Made by a program: the position numbers and the translations under genes
Part shown: one piece after another, positions 42,973-51,087 of the stretch
How the letters are laid out: each line of letters opens with the position of its first letter
How positions within the stretch are numbered: the stretch's first letter is position 1
NCBI GenBank assembly: GCA_028718125.1
Contig: JAQUMN010000026.1
Coordinates: forward strand, 1-51,105
Origin: Kiritimatiellia bacterium
GTDB lineage: Bacteria; Verrucomicrobiota; Kiritimatiellia; JAAZAB01
DNA: 51,105 nucleotides
Direction of reading: 5' to 3'
The notes under the pieces: model-generated
What the model was told of the DNA's origin: nothing
Seen by the model: only the letters and a program-made list of their open reading frames with translations
The model's database searches: none

Positions 42973-43305
42973 ATGAAAGCGCTTGTTGTAGTGGATGGCG
43001 GAATATGCGGTTTCCAAACCCGGATTCACGCGGAAAGCGACGATTCGCAGAACGTGACATTCAAGATTGCGAGTGCATGCGAGAAGGTCAGGGCGTTCGG
43101 CGAAGCGCTGACGGCCAAAGGGCCGGTGGACGGCTACGCCGAAATCGGCGCGGGATCCGAGGGCGTGGTCCTGACCACCGCGCATGAAAGCCTGAAGGGC
43201 TGTTGCGCCGCCTGCGCTGTGCCGGTCGGCGCCTTCAAGGCCATGCAGGTCGCGGCGGGGGTGGCCCTGCCCAAGGACGTGACGCTCAAGATGACGGCGG
43301 AGTAA
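42973..43305 (+). CDS. Small conserved Cys-containing protein (DUF6951-like)
   Basis: 110 residues: KALVVVDGGICGFQTRIHAE, TFKIASACEKVRAFGEALT, VLTTAHESLKGCCAACAVPV and GAFKAMQVAAGVALPKDVTL. It seems to match the family I remember as DUF6951. Cys residues at about 12, 35, 75, 76 and 79 could bind a metal or a metalloid. No function is known to me. It starts 13 bases after the ArsG-like gene and closes the first arsenic operon, since a fresh promoter lies 110 bases on. Confidence 0.65.
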   Translation: MKALVVVDGGICGFQTRIHAESDDSQNVTFKIASACEKVRAFGEALTAKGPVDGYAEIGAGSEGVVLTTAHESLKGCCAACAVPVGAFKAMQVAAGVALPKDVTLKMTAE

Positions 43306-43417
43306 CGACGGAGCCGGTTTACGTCTGCGCATCCTTCGATCATCGCTTGCTTTGCAAACGAAACCTCGCGCTATCCGCGGATAACGTGTCCGCCTTTTCT
43401 CTAACAATTATTTTGCA

Positions 43418-43445
43418 TTGACAGGAATGATGTTCCTGTTATATT
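43418..43445 (+). promoter_or_regulatory. Promoter with internal operator, second arsenic operon
   Basis: TTGACA (43418-43423, consensus), a 16-base spacer, and TATATT (43440-43445). The spacer is a perfect inverted repeat ACAGGAA-tgatg-TTCCTGT (43421-43439), placing a dimeric repressor squarely between the -35 and -10 boxes. The ArsR-type gene starts 30 bases downstream behind AAAGGAGG. Autorepression is very likely. Confidence 0.75.
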
Positions 43446-43475
43446 TCGCCATGTAACGAATTAAAGGAGGATCGC

Positions 43476-43844
43476 ATGCGTGAAGTGATGGACGTGCTTA
43501 AAGCGCTGGCCGACGAAAACAGGGTGCGCCTGCTGTTTGCGCTCCGGGGCGGAGAGCTGTGTGTTTGCCAGCTCGTCGCCCTGCTGAATCTGGCGCCATC
43601 CACGGTCTCGAAGCACCTGACCATCCTGCGCTCCGCGCGCCTGGTGGAGAGCCGCAAAGATGGGCGCTGGATGTATTACCATTTGTCCACGGAGTTCAGA
43701 GCCCCGTCGGCGGGCAAGCTGCTTGCCTTGCTGTTTAAAGACATGGCAAAGACCAGCCGGATAGCCGAGGACCGGAAGAACCTAAAAAGGATTTGCGGGG
43801 AGGATATGGGAAAACTGTGCCGCAGACTCTTTTGTAAGCCGTGA
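43476..43844 (+). CDS. arsR: ArsR-family transcriptional repressor (second arsenic operon)
   Basis: 122 residues from ATG 43476 with an AGGAGG site. VLKALADENRVRLLFALRGG, then CVCQLVALLNLAPSTVSKHL and TILRSARLVESRKDGRWMYY form the winged helix, with CVC in the position of the As(III) ligands. It has an extra Lys/Arg-rich tail ending GKLCRRLFCKP with two more Cys. It differs clearly from the regulator at 39360, and so does its operator (ACAGGAA dyad instead of ATGCGC repeats), so the two operons can respond separately. Confidence 0.9.
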   Translation: MREVMDVLKALADENRVRLLFALRGGELCVCQLVALLNLAPSTVSKHLTILRSARLVESRKDGRWMYYHLSTEFRAPSAGKLLALLFKDMAKTSRIAEDRKNLKRICGEDMGKLCRRLFCKP

Positions 43845-43906
43845 TTAAGAACAATGCGCCGCCCCCGGTGGCGCGGTGCGAAAGTTGAAACCTGGAACAG
43901 GAGAAT

Positions 43907-44191
43907 ATGATGAAAGAAAAAGTGGACGAGCGGACGAAAGAACTGATCGCTATTGGCGCTTCGATCAGCGCGCACTGTCAGCCCTGCTTGACGTATCATG
44001 TTGCCAAGGCAAAGGAGCTGGGGTTGGACGCCGATATGATTAGTGCCGCCATCGACGTGGGCTATAAGGTCCAGACCGGGGCCACGGTCGCCATGAAGGA
44101 GTTTGCGAACAGAGTGCTGAAAGCGTTAACGCCTGGTAGCCCGGCATCCTGCGAGGGCAAGACGACGAGCGAGAAAAGCTGCTGTGAATGA
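43907..44191 (+). CDS. Carboxymuconolactone decarboxylase/AhpD-like protein
   Basis: 94 residues (ATG 43907; the second ATG at 43910 fits the GGAG site as well). DERTKELIAIGASISAHCQP then CLTYHVAKAKELGLDADMIS contains C-x-x-C followed by His, the AhpD-type redox centre. ALTPGSPASCEGKTTSEKSC is a Cys-tail absent from ordinary members. AhpD-like proteins reduce disulfides or peroxides, and in arsenic clusters they accompany ArsR. The CCE end (two adjacent Cys) could bind arsenite. Cytoplasmic. Confidence 0.85.
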   Translation: MMKEKVDERTKELIAIGASISAHCQPCLTYHVAKAKELGLDADMISAAIDVGYKVQTGATVAMKEFANRVLKALTPGSPASCEGKTTSEKSCCE

Positions 44192-44219
44192 AACCAACAA
44201 CATGGAGCGGGAATAACCG

Positions 44220-44909
44220 GTGAATACACAAAATAAAAATCCGAAACCGACCGATAACATGGAAACGCTGAAACTGGAGGCATCAGCATGCGGTCCAGGC
44301 TGCTGCTGTCTTGCTGGCGGGTCGTCTACTCGAGCGCGCTGGATCGTTGGGATGATCGTCATCCTTGCCGCCGGTTTGCTGGTAGCGCGTGCCATGATGA
44401 AGAATAACAACGCCTCGACTGCGCAAGCCGCATCCGGCTTTGCCGCTTTGCCGACCGCAGGACAAACGCCCGCATCTGTTGCCAATGCTGCCCCCGCCGC
44501 GGGCGACGCAACTGTCGCTCAATTCACGGTTGCCGTAAAAGAACTCGGCGCGCTTAATGAACTTAATGCCGTGGCCGCTGATACGGGCGGAGTGTTTGTG
44601 TTCCTGCCCGGGAAAAACGAGCCGCTTGTCAAGGCGCCCCTGGCTCAAATGCGGAGCGCGGCGAAGACGATAGAAGCCCATGGACAAAAGATCGGTATTT
44701 TTACGTTGAAGCCGGGATCGCTTGACTATAAGCAGCTCGCAACCCAAATGCCCTTGCCGGCCGTGATTGCGATGGTCAAGGGACGCGGGATGGTTCCGGT
44801 TTCGGGCGACATTACCGAGGCGAAGCTCATCCAGGGCTTTGTGGCCGCGTCCAGTGGCGGTGGTTGCGGACCATCATCGGCCGGCTGTGTGCCGGCGGGC
44901 TGCAACTAG
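44220..44909 (+). CDS. Membrane-anchored thioredoxin-fold protein with Cys-rich ends
   Basis: 229 residues from GTG 44220 (ATG 44259 is an alternative). The N-terminus holds ACGPGCCCLAG, then a single membrane span (WIVGMIVILAAGLLVARAMM), an Ala-rich linker, and a thioredoxin-like domain (GGVFVFLPGKNEPLVKAPLA, KIGIFTLKPGSLDYKQLATQ, PAVIAMVKGRGMVPVSGDIT) lacking the usual C-x-x-C. It ends GGGCGPSSAGCVPAGCN. I recall similar proteins in Acr3-type arsenic clusters. The Cys clusters on both sides of the membrane suggest arsenite or metal capture. It is 9 bases before the CcdA-like gene. Confidence 0.75.
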   Translation: MNTQNKNPKPTDNMETLKLEASACGPGCCCLAGGSSTRARWIVGMIVILAAGLLVARAMMKNNNASTAQAASGFAALPTAGQTPASVANAAPAAGDATVAQFTVAVKELGALNELNAVAADTGGVFVFLPGKNEPLVKAPLAQMRSAAKTIEAHGQKIGIFTLKPGSLDYKQLATQMPLPAVIAMVKGRGMVPVSGDITEAKLIQGFVAASSGGGCGPSSAGCVPAGCN

Positions 44910-44918
44910 GGTGATGCC

Positions 44919-45629
44919 ATGCAAGAAGTGTTGAAATGGGTTACGGACACACTTCAGGCGGCCAGCATGGGGCCGGCGGCCTTGCCGCTGGCGTTTTTGC
45001 TGGGACTGGCGAGCGCCGTGGCCAGCGCCTGTTGCACCTTGCCGGCCATGGGCATGCTGGTAGCCTATTCGGGCGCGCGCCAGGACGTAAACCGGTGCAC
45101 CGCCTTCGAGTCCGCCATGGCGTTTATGATTGGCACTACGCTGGCGCTCATGATTCTCGGTTGTGTGGCCGGGTTTGTAGGCCAGGCCGCCCAGGCGCTG
45201 CTCGGCAGGTACTGGAAAATATTTGCGGGCGTCATTGCCGTGCTCCTTGGCCTCGCCGCGCTCAAGTTGTTTCCGGTGAAACTGCCGCAATTCACGCGGA
45301 AATCAGAAACGCGTTCCGCCATCCAAGGGAAACTTGGCGCGGTAGTGGTGGGGCTGGTGATAGGCGGCGGGGTGGCGGCCAGTTCGCTGCCCTGTAATCC
45401 CGGCATTTTCATCGTCATCGGGGCCAGTATATTGATGGGCAAAATCTTCTGGGGTATGATCCTCATGGCGGCTTTTGGCGTGGGGTTCAGTTTGCCGCTC
45501 GGTGCTATCCTGCTTGGGGTTTCGTTGGGCAAGGCGGCGATCAAAATTCAGAAGGCGGAGGCCGCGATCCGGATTATTGCCGGTGTTCTGCTTGTGTGTG
45601 CGGGATTCTATCTGTTGGCAACGTTCTGA
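44919..45629 (+). CDS. CcdA/DsbD-like membrane protein (second copy)
   Basis: 236 residues with about six membrane segments. AVASACCTLPAMGMLVAYSG and GGVAASSLPCNPGIFIVIGA carry the paired redox Cys of the CcdA type, with an extra Cys in ACC. It is clearly diverged from the protein at 42261, having no LSPCHL or GPCTF. Behind the Cys-rich thioredoxin-like gene it may pass electrons to that protein or move a thiolate-bound metalloid. The next gene begins 29 bases on. Confidence 0.82.
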   Translation: MQEVLKWVTDTLQAASMGPAALPLAFLLGLASAVASACCTLPAMGMLVAYSGARQDVNRCTAFESAMAFMIGTTLALMILGCVAGFVGQAAQALLGRYWKIFAGVIAVLLGLAALKLFPVKLPQFTRKSETRSAIQGKLGAVVVGLVIGGGVAASSLPCNPGIFIVIGASILMGKIFWGMILMAAFGVGFSLPLGAILLGVSLGKAAIKIQKAEAAIRIIAGVLLVCAGFYLLATF

Positions 45630-45658
45630 ACAAACCGTGAAAAAAAGGAGATACGACC

Positions 45659-45844
45659 ATGGAGCCTGATAAAAAAGACCAGAAACAGAAGAAAGGATTT
45701 TTAGCTGCGATATGGGAGTCCATGACCAAAACCGGCGGCTGTTGCGGTTCCGGCGGAAATTGCTGTGGTTCTCCCCAGCCGAACAACGGTAAACAGAAGC
45801 AGGCGACCAAGCAGGACGCTTCCTCTTCTTGCTGCGGTAAGTAA
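45659..45844 (+). CDS. Small Cys-rich metal-binding protein
   Basis: 61 residues from ATG 45659 behind AAAAAAGGAG. KGFLAAIWESMTKTGGCCGS is an amphipathic helix and first Cys pair, followed by GGNCCGSPQP and a C-terminal SSSCCGK, giving three vicinal Cys pairs. Vicinal thiols bind As(III) tightly. The helix before the first pair may lie on the membrane. I recall such GGCCGSG peptides near arsenic genes. A small arsenic or metal chaperone for the following P-type ATPase is a reasonable guess. Confidence 0.75.
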   Translation: MEPDKKDQKQKKGFLAAIWESMTKTGGCCGSGGNCCGSPQPNNGKQKQATKQDASSSCCGK

Positions 45845-45894
45845 CGATGGGTATAGCGTTCCAAACCCCCTGATTATAAGGAAAGCGTGTACAT

Positions 45895-47793
45895 GTGAGC
45901 AGCAACCAGGAACAGGACCACTCAGCATATAAGGACCTTGCCGTCCTGGCCATTGTGCCGCTCGCTGTGGCGGTCCTGACCCTGGCGAGCTGGATCATTG
46001 CGCATTGGGGAATCGGCCCTTATTTCCTCAACGCGGGGCTCGCTATTTGCGCCGTTATATTCGGCGGTTTTCAGCGATTCATTGGCGGATTCAAGGATAT
46101 TTTTAAGCGGAAGATCACGGTTAACGTGTTTGTCGTGGTTGCGCTCATTGCCACGATGGCGATCGGGGAGTTCAGGCCCGCCGCCATTATCGTCTTCATC
46201 ATGGCCGCCGCCGGGGCGCTGGAGTCCTATACCCTGGACAAGACCCGCAAGAGCATCCGCGACCTTCTGAATTTTGCCCCCAGCATGGCGATTGTTCGTC
46301 GCGAAGGAGGGGAGGTCACCCTCCCGGTTGGCGAACTTCAGGTGGGTGAAGTTGTCGTGGTGAAACCCGGCGCCCGGATCCCGGTGGATGGCGTGGTTAC
46401 TGCCGGGGCCAGCAGCGTCAACCAGGCGCCGATCACCGGCGAATCCATGCCGGTGGAGAAGTTTCCGGGAAGCAATGTGTTTAGCGGGACACTCAACGAG
46501 TCCGGCCGCCTTGACATTCGCACGGAAAAGGTGGGCGAGGGCACCACGCTGGCCAGGATCGTGCACCTGGTTCAGGATGCGCAGGGCGCGCGCGCGCCCG
46601 TTCAGAATATGGCCGACCGTTTCACCGCCTGGTTTCTGCCGGCCGTGGTTTTGCTGGCGATTATCGCCTATGTCATATCCGGCGATGTCAAGGTCGCTGT
46701 TTCCGTCCTGCTGGTGGCCTGTCCTTGTGCGTTCGCCATAGCCACCCCGACAGCTGTGACCGCCGGGGTCTCCAATCTGGCGCGTCGGGCGGTCCTCATT
46801 AAAGGCGGCATTTTCCTCGAACTGGGTCACAAAATCAAACACTTGCTTGTGGATAAGACGGGCACTTTCACCTTCGGCCGGCCCAAGGTGGAAGGCATCA
46901 TTTCCTTTAACGGCAGGAGCGAAGAAGAAATCCTGCGCATGGCCTGCATCGCGGAAAAGTATTCCGAGCATCCCCTGGCGCGTTCCATCCTGGCGGCCGG
47001 CAAAAATAAAAAACTCGACATTCCCGACCCCGATCATTTTGAGAGCGCAACGGGCATGGGGGTTGTTGCCCGCTGGAGCGACGCGAAGATTCTGGTGGGT
47101 AAACCGGTATTCCTGGCGGAAGCCGGCGTATCTATTGACTCGCACGTCGAGCGTGAGATAGCGAAACAATCGGAGCAGGGTCGCACCGCTGTACTGGTCG
47201 CACATAACAATGAGGCCATTGGCCTCCTGGCGATTGCCGATGAGATCCGTCCTGAGATTGCTGAAAACATCCGGTTACTCAAAACGATGGGGGTCGAGCG
47301 CATTACCATGTTGACCGGCGATCATTCCCAGGTGGCCGGAGCGGTGGCCAAGGCAATTGGCGTTGATGATTTCATGGCCGAACTGCTTCCTGAACAAAAG
47401 CAGGAGTTTGTCAGAGTATTACAGGCTGAAGGCCACGTTGTAGGAATGATCGGTGACGGTATTAACGATGCACCGGCGCTCGCGCTGGCTGACGTGGGCA
47501 TCGCCATGGGCGCCGCCGGCACAGATGTGGCCATCGAAACGGCCGATGTCACCCTGATGAACGACAACCTGTCCGGGGTTGCCGATTTTATGTGGATGTC
47601 GGCAAAAGTCATGCGGCGTATCAAATTGAACATCTTTTTTTCCATAATCTACAACGTCATTGGGTTGGCGCTTAGCGTCATGGGAATGATGACGCCCATT
47701 ATGGCCGTTATTTTCCAGGAGGCGGGTTGTGTGACGGTCGTGTTCAGTTCCACGCTTCTGCTGTGGGCAAAACGCAAAACGGTGTGCGTGTGA
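45895..47793 (+). CDS. Heavy-metal P1B-type ATPase
   Basis: 632 residues from GTG 45895. TM segments come first (no N-terminal HMA domain), then APITGESMPVEKFPGSNVFS, the CPC transport site Cys276-Pro-Cys278 (LLVACPCAFAIATPTAV), Asp320 of DKTGTFT (phosphorylated), SEHPLARSILA (the HP motif) and MIGDGINDAPALALADVGIA. It exports a soft metal, such as Zn, Cd, Pb, Cu or a metalloid-related ion. The metal cannot be read from CPC alone. Position between arsenic genes and next to the Cys-pair peptide suggests co-detoxification. The gene is about 50 bases behind the Cys-rich peptide. Confidence 0.9.
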   Translation: MSSNQEQDHSAYKDLAVLAIVPLAVAVLTLASWIIAHWGIGPYFLNAGLAICAVIFGGFQRFIGGFKDIFKRKITVNVFVVVALIATMAIGEFRPAAIIVFIMAAAGALESYTLDKTRKSIRDLLNFAPSMAIVRREGGEVTLPVGELQVGEVVVVKPGARIPVDGVVTAGASSVNQAPITGESMPVEKFPGSNVFSGTLNESGRLDIRTEKVGEGTTLARIVHLVQDAQGARAPVQNMADRFTAWFLPAVVLLAIIAYVISGDVKVAVSVLLVACPCAFAIATPTAVTAGVSNLARRAVLIKGGIFLELGHKIKHLLVDKTGTFTFGRPKVEGIISFNGRSEEEILRMACIAEKYSEHPLARSILAAGKNKKLDIPDPDHFESATGMGVVARWSDAKILVGKPVFLAEAGVSIDSHVEREIAKQSEQGRTAVLVAHNNEAIGLLAIADEIRPEIAENIRLLKTMGVERITMLTGDHSQVAGAVAKAIGVDDFMAELLPEQKQEFVRVLQAEGHVVGMIGDGINDAPALALADVGIAMGAAGTDVAIETADVTLMNDNLSGVADFMWMSAKVMRRIKLNIFFSIIYNVIGLALSVMGMMTPIMAVIFQEAGCVTVVFSSTLLLWAKRKTVCV

Positions 47794-47841
47794 AGCCCGG
47801 CATCCGGGACCGATGTCATTATCAGCCCGTTGAGGAATTCC

Positions 47842-47914
47842 GCCCGGTCGGGGACCGGGCCTACAAGACTGCGAGGCCTGTCTTTTTGTAGAAGGCCGTG
47901 TGCCCTCACACGGC
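47842..47914. repeat. Cluster of hairpins between the P-type ATPase and arsC genes
   Basis: GCCCGGTC-ggg-GACCGGGC (47842-47860) has a perfect 8-base stem. It is followed by a weaker CTACAA/TTGTAG pairing (47861-47891) and by GCCGTGTG-ccct-CACACGGC (47895-47914), again a perfect 8-base stem. Possibly transcript-processing or termination hairpins within the operon. Confidence 0.5.
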
Positions 47915-47977
47915 GTGAGTTGTTGTGTTTTTCAGCAGGTGGCAAGGACCAACAGGATGCTGAAGGATCGGATAAAA

Positions 47978-48412
47978 ATGGACCCACGTCTGAAAATTCT
48001 GTTTCTCTGCACCGGTAATTCCTGCCGGAGCCAGATGGCCGAAGGATGGACGCGGCATCTGAAAGGAGATGTTATCGAGCCGTATTCAGCCGGGATCGAG
48101 ACCCACGGATTAAATCCGAATGCGGTCAAAGTAATGGCCGAGGCTGGGGTGGATATTTCACGGCAGCGCTCGAAACATGTGGACGAATTGAAGGATGTCG
48201 CGTTCGACTACGTGGTCACGGTCTGCGACAACGCCAATGAGTCCTGCCCGCTCTTTCCGGGTAAAACCAAGGTGGTGCATGTGGGCTTTGACGATCCGCC
48301 GCGGCTGGCGCGGACGGCGAAGACGGAAGATGAGGCGTTGGACCATTACCGTCGCGTGCGAGATGAAATCCGGGCTTTTGTGGAGACGCTGCCGGATTCG
48401 CTGGAACGGTAA
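47978..48412 (+). CDS. arsC: Arsenate reductase, thioredoxin-coupled (low-molecular-weight phosphatase type)
   Basis: 144 residues from ATG 47978 (AAGGAT about 10 bases upstream; longer starts are possible). Cys11-x5-Arg17 (CTGNSCRS) is the phosphatase-like loop that binds arsenate. Cys83 and Cys90 (CDNANESCP) are the resolving pair, and Asp106 in FDDPPRLA is the acid. This is the thioredoxin-linked ArsC of the PI258 type. It reduces arsenate to arsenite for export by Acr3 or methylation by ArsM. Cytoplasmic. The thioredoxins encoded upstream could serve it. Confidence 0.93.
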   Translation: MDPRLKILFLCTGNSCRSQMAEGWTRHLKGDVIEPYSAGIETHGLNPNAVKVMAEAGVDISRQRSKHVDELKDVAFDYVVTVCDNANESCPLFPGKTKVVHVGFDDPPRLARTAKTEDEALDHYRRVRDEIRAFVETLPDSLER

Positions 48413-48413
48413 G

Positions 48414-48460
48414 GCCCAGCCTCCGGCCGGGCCGGGAAACGGGCCAGCCGGAGGCTGGCC
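48414..48460. repeat. Strong hairpin between arsC and acr3
   Basis: CCAGCCTCCGGC (48416-48427) is the exact complement of GCCGGAGGCTGG (48447-48458), a 12-base stem with a GC-rich 19-base loop. It may be an RNA-stability element between two genes needing different expression. No T-run. Confidence 0.5.
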
Positions 48461-48500
48461 CCTGCCTGATGCAGGAAGACATTAAAGGAGAAGACACGTT

Positions 48501-49559
48501 ATGACTGAGAGGGTTGCGAGCAAGCTATCGTTCCTAGACCGGTATCTGACCCTGTGGATTTTTGTCGCGATGGGGGTCGGGGTATTCTTGGGTTACGCCG
48601 CGCCGGCCTTCGGGAACTGGATCGGTTCCCTGCGTCCGGCCGAGACGCAAACCAGCATTCCCATCGCCATCGGCCTGATCCTGATGATGTATCCGCCGCT
48701 GGCCAAGGTGAAATACGAGGAGCTGGGCGATGTCTTCCGTGATTACAAGGTGCTGGGATTGAGCATGCTTCAGAACTGGATCGTCGGACCGATCCTGATG
48801 TTCCTGCTGGCGGTGGCTTTTCTGCATAATCAGCCGGAGTTCATGATCGGGCTGATCATGATCGGGCTGGCGCGGTGCATTGCCATGGTCATTGTGTGGA
48901 ACGAGCTGGCCAAGGGCAACTCCGAGTATTGCGCCGGGCTGGTGGCATTCAACTCGATCTTCCAGGTGCTTTTCTACAGTGTATTTGCCTGGTTTTTTGT
49001 CACTAAACTGCCGCCCCTGCTGGGCCTCTCCGGGACCGTGGTCAAAATCACCATCGGCCAAGTCGCCGAAAGCGTATTCATCTACCTGGGCATCCCGTTC
49101 ATCGCGGGCATGCTGACCCGCCTGGTATTAGTCAAGCTGAAGGGCAAAGAATGGTATCACGCAAAGTTCATCCCGAAAATCTCGCCGCTCACGCTGATCG
49201 CGTTGCTGTTCACAATCGTGGTGATGTTCTCGTTGCAGGGCGAAAAGATCATCCGCGAGCCGGGCCATGTCATCCTGATCGCCGTACCGCTGTTGATCTA
49301 TTTTGTAGTCATGTTCCTTTTGAGTTTCTGGATGAGCAAGAAGGCGGGGGCCGATTACACCAAGTCGGCGACGCTCTCCTTCACTGCGGCCAGCAATAAC
49401 TTCGAACTGGCCATCGCCGTGGCGGTGGGTGTATTCGGCATCAACCACGGCGCGGCGTTCGCAGCGGTAATCGGGCCGCTGGTGGAAGTGCCGGCCTTGA
49501 TCGGCCTGGTGAATGTGGCGTTATGGTTTAAGCGGCGATGGTATGCCAGTGCAACCTGA
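48501..49559 (+). CDS. acr3: Arsenite efflux permease Acr3
   Basis: 352 residues with ten predicted membrane segments, preceded by [67 protein letters not shown] and [20 protein letters not shown] are Acr3 signatures. The Cys in the RCIAMV segment is the conserved thiol required for arsenite transport. [20 protein letters not shown] lies in the last third. It exports As(III)/Sb(III) with the proton gradient at the cell membrane. Follows arsC by 88 bases and precedes ArsM by 27. Confidence 0.95.
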   Translation: MTERVASKLSFLDRYLTLWIFVAMGVGVFLGYAAPAFGNWIGSLRPAETQTSIPIAIGLILMMYPPLAKVKYEELGDVFRDYKVLGLSMLQNWIVGPILMFLLAVAFLHNQPEFMIGLIMIGLARCIAMVIVWNELAKGNSEYCAGLVAFNSIFQVLFYSVFAWFFVTKLPPLLGLSGTVVKITIGQVAESVFIYLGIPFIAGMLTRLVLVKLKGKEWYHAKFIPKISPLTLIALLFTIVVMFSLQGEKIIREPGHVILIAVPLLIYFVVMFLLSFWMSKKAGADYTKSATLSFTAASNNFELAIAVAVGVFGINHGAAFAAVIGPLVEVPALIGLVNVALWFKRRWYASAT

Positions 49560-49586
49560 GGCCGGATTAATATGGAGGATTCGATC

Positions 49587-50396
49587 ATGAATAAGAACAT
49601 CGAGCATACTGAGCAGACGCGGCGGATGGTCCAGCAACATTACGGCCGTGTGGCTGAAACCGGCGGACAGGTATCGTGCTGTGCCCCCCGCGGCGGATCG
49701 AAATGCTGCGAGGCCGGCGCGCCACCGGCGGATCTCCGCGAGATGGCACGGCAGCTCGGTTATAGCGAGGAACAGCTCGCTACGCTTCCCGAAAATGCCA
49801 ACATGGGGCTCGGTTGTGGAAATCCCGTGGCCATGGCGCTATTGAAGCCGGGCGAGACCGTGCTTGACCTGGGCAGCGGCGCCGGGATGGATTGCTTTAT
49901 CGCCGCGCAGGTCGTGGGGCCCTCAGGGCGGGTGATCGGGGTGGACATGACGCCGGAAATGCTGCGTAAAGCTCGCGCCAACATCGGCAAGCGCATGAAC
50001 ATCGAGTTCCGGCTGGGCGAGATCGAGCACCTGCCCGTGGCCGACAATTCTGTGGATGTCATCATGTCAAATTGCGTGATCAATCTCTCCCCGGAGAAGC
50101 AAAAAGTTTTCAACGAAGCTTTCCGGGTGCTGCGCCCCGGCGGGCACCTGGCCATTTCTGATGTTGTTCAAATCAAGCCCCTGACGGGTACCCGCTGGAA
50201 AGGCGCCAAGCATCTATCAGCCTGCATTTCCGGCAGTGTCACGGTCCAGGCGCTCAAAACCATGTTACACGAAGCCGGCTTCGCCGATACGCGCATCGCG
50301 CTTAATGAATCCAGCCGCGAATTCATCAAGGATTGGGATCCGGGAACCGGCGTCGAACATTACATTTGCTCGGCATTCATCGAAGCCAGAAAATAG
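49587..50396 (+). CDS. arsM: Arsenite S-adenosylmethionine methyltransferase ArsM
   Basis: 269 residues from ATG 49587 (GGAGG 8 bases before). TVLDLGSGAGMDCFIAAQVV binds SAM. Cys77 (GLGCGNPVA), Cys153 (SNCVINLSP) and Cys203 (SACISG) match the three conserved cysteines that hold As(III) in ArsM. Extra thiols at Cys31, 32, 40 and 41 (VSCCAPRGG, SKCCEAG) lie in a variable N-terminal loop, as in many ArsM. It makes methylated arsenicals, whose trivalent forms fit export by the ArsP-type permease upstream. It closes the arsenic series. Gene followed by 274 bases without a gene. Confidence 0.93.
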   Translation: MNKNIEHTEQTRRMVQQHYGRVAETGGQVSCCAPRGGSKCCEAGAPPADLREMARQLGYSEEQLATLPENANMGLGCGNPVAMALLKPGETVLDLGSGAGMDCFIAAQVVGPSGRVIGVDMTPEMLRKARANIGKRMNIEFRLGEIEHLPVADNSVDVIMSNCVINLSPEKQKVFNEAFRVLRPGGHLAISDVVQIKPLTGTRWKGAKHLSACISGSVTVQALKTMLHEAGFADTRIALNESSREFIKDWDPGTGVEHYICSAFIEARK

Positions 50397-50594
50397 ATGA
50401 AGATAAGTCGCGAGCGATTATTCTTCGGTCTTTGCTTGTTCGGCCTCCTTTTAACACACCAGTGCTGCTAAAGTATCATGCCGATCTGCTCTCGTGCCGG
50501 CCATGATTTTCTTTGCTGCCGCCGGTTTCCGGTGTCGACATCCGCTCAGTGCAGGTGTAAGATACATTCACATTTCAAACGGGTATGGGCTAGT

Positions 50595-50600
50595 TATAAT
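50595..50600 (+). promoter_or_regulatory. Possible -10 box for the rnk-like gene
   Basis: TATAAT, a perfect consensus hexamer, about 70 bases before the ATG at 50671. The -35 partner is weak (TTCAAA at 50574-50579, spacing 15). The rest of 50397-50670 shows no gene. Confidence 0.35.
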
Positions 50601-50670
50601 TAATGGGATAAGCCGGCAGGGAATATTCGCGTAATCACAAGTATGGTGCAGGACAACAGGAGAACACTAC

Positions 50671-51087
50671 ATGAAAGAAAGACACATCTTTATAACGGCC
50701 AATGATCATCAAAAGCTCAACGAGTTGCTGTCGGTGGCCGGAACATCTAACTACAGGGATCGCAATGATCTGCAATCGCTGGGAGCCGAACTCCAGAGGG
50801 CAAAGATTGTAGAATCTCGCGACATGCCCAAGACCGTGGTTACAATGAACACGCGTCTCAGATTTTCGGATCTTGATGACGGGAAGAAGATGGAAATCAC
50901 GTTGGTCTTTCCGTCCGATGCCAATATCGATGAAGGAAAAATGTCGGTGTTATCTCCGGTTGGGACGGCGCTGTTGGGTTATGCGAAAGGGGACGTTATT
51001 GAATGGCCCGTTCCTGGCGGAACGCGGAAAATTCGAATAGATGACATTCTGTATCAGCCGGAAGCGGCAGGAAACCTCCAGCTCTAG
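50671..51087 (+). CDS. rnk: Rnk / GreA-GreB C-terminal-domain regulator
   Basis: 138 residues from ATG 50671 with AGGAG before it. The N-terminal helices (ANDHQKLNELLSVAG) precede the FKBP-like GreA/GreB C-domain: VVTMNTRLRFSDLDDGKKME, ITLVFPSDANIDEGKMSVLS and PVGTALLGYAKGDVIEWPVP. This is the pattern of Rnk, which binds RNA polymerase near the secondary channel and affects nucleoside-diphosphate-kinase levels in proteobacteria. It lies outside the arsenic series by its gap and its own TATAAT. GreA itself is unlikely because the long N-terminal coiled coil is missing. Confidence 0.85.
   Translation: MKERHIFITANDHQKLNELLSVAGTSNYRDRNDLQSLGAELQRAKIVESRDMPKTVVTMNTRLRFSDLDDGKKMEITLVFPSDANIDEGKMSVLSPVGTALLGYAKGDVIEWPVPGGTRKIRIDDILYQPEAAGNLQL

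Noticed and set aside
45922..47205. 427-codon open frame antisense to the P-type ATPase
   Set aside because: The sense strand has all P1B ATPase motifs. The antisense product is rich in Gly, His, Arg and Asn with no fold signal.
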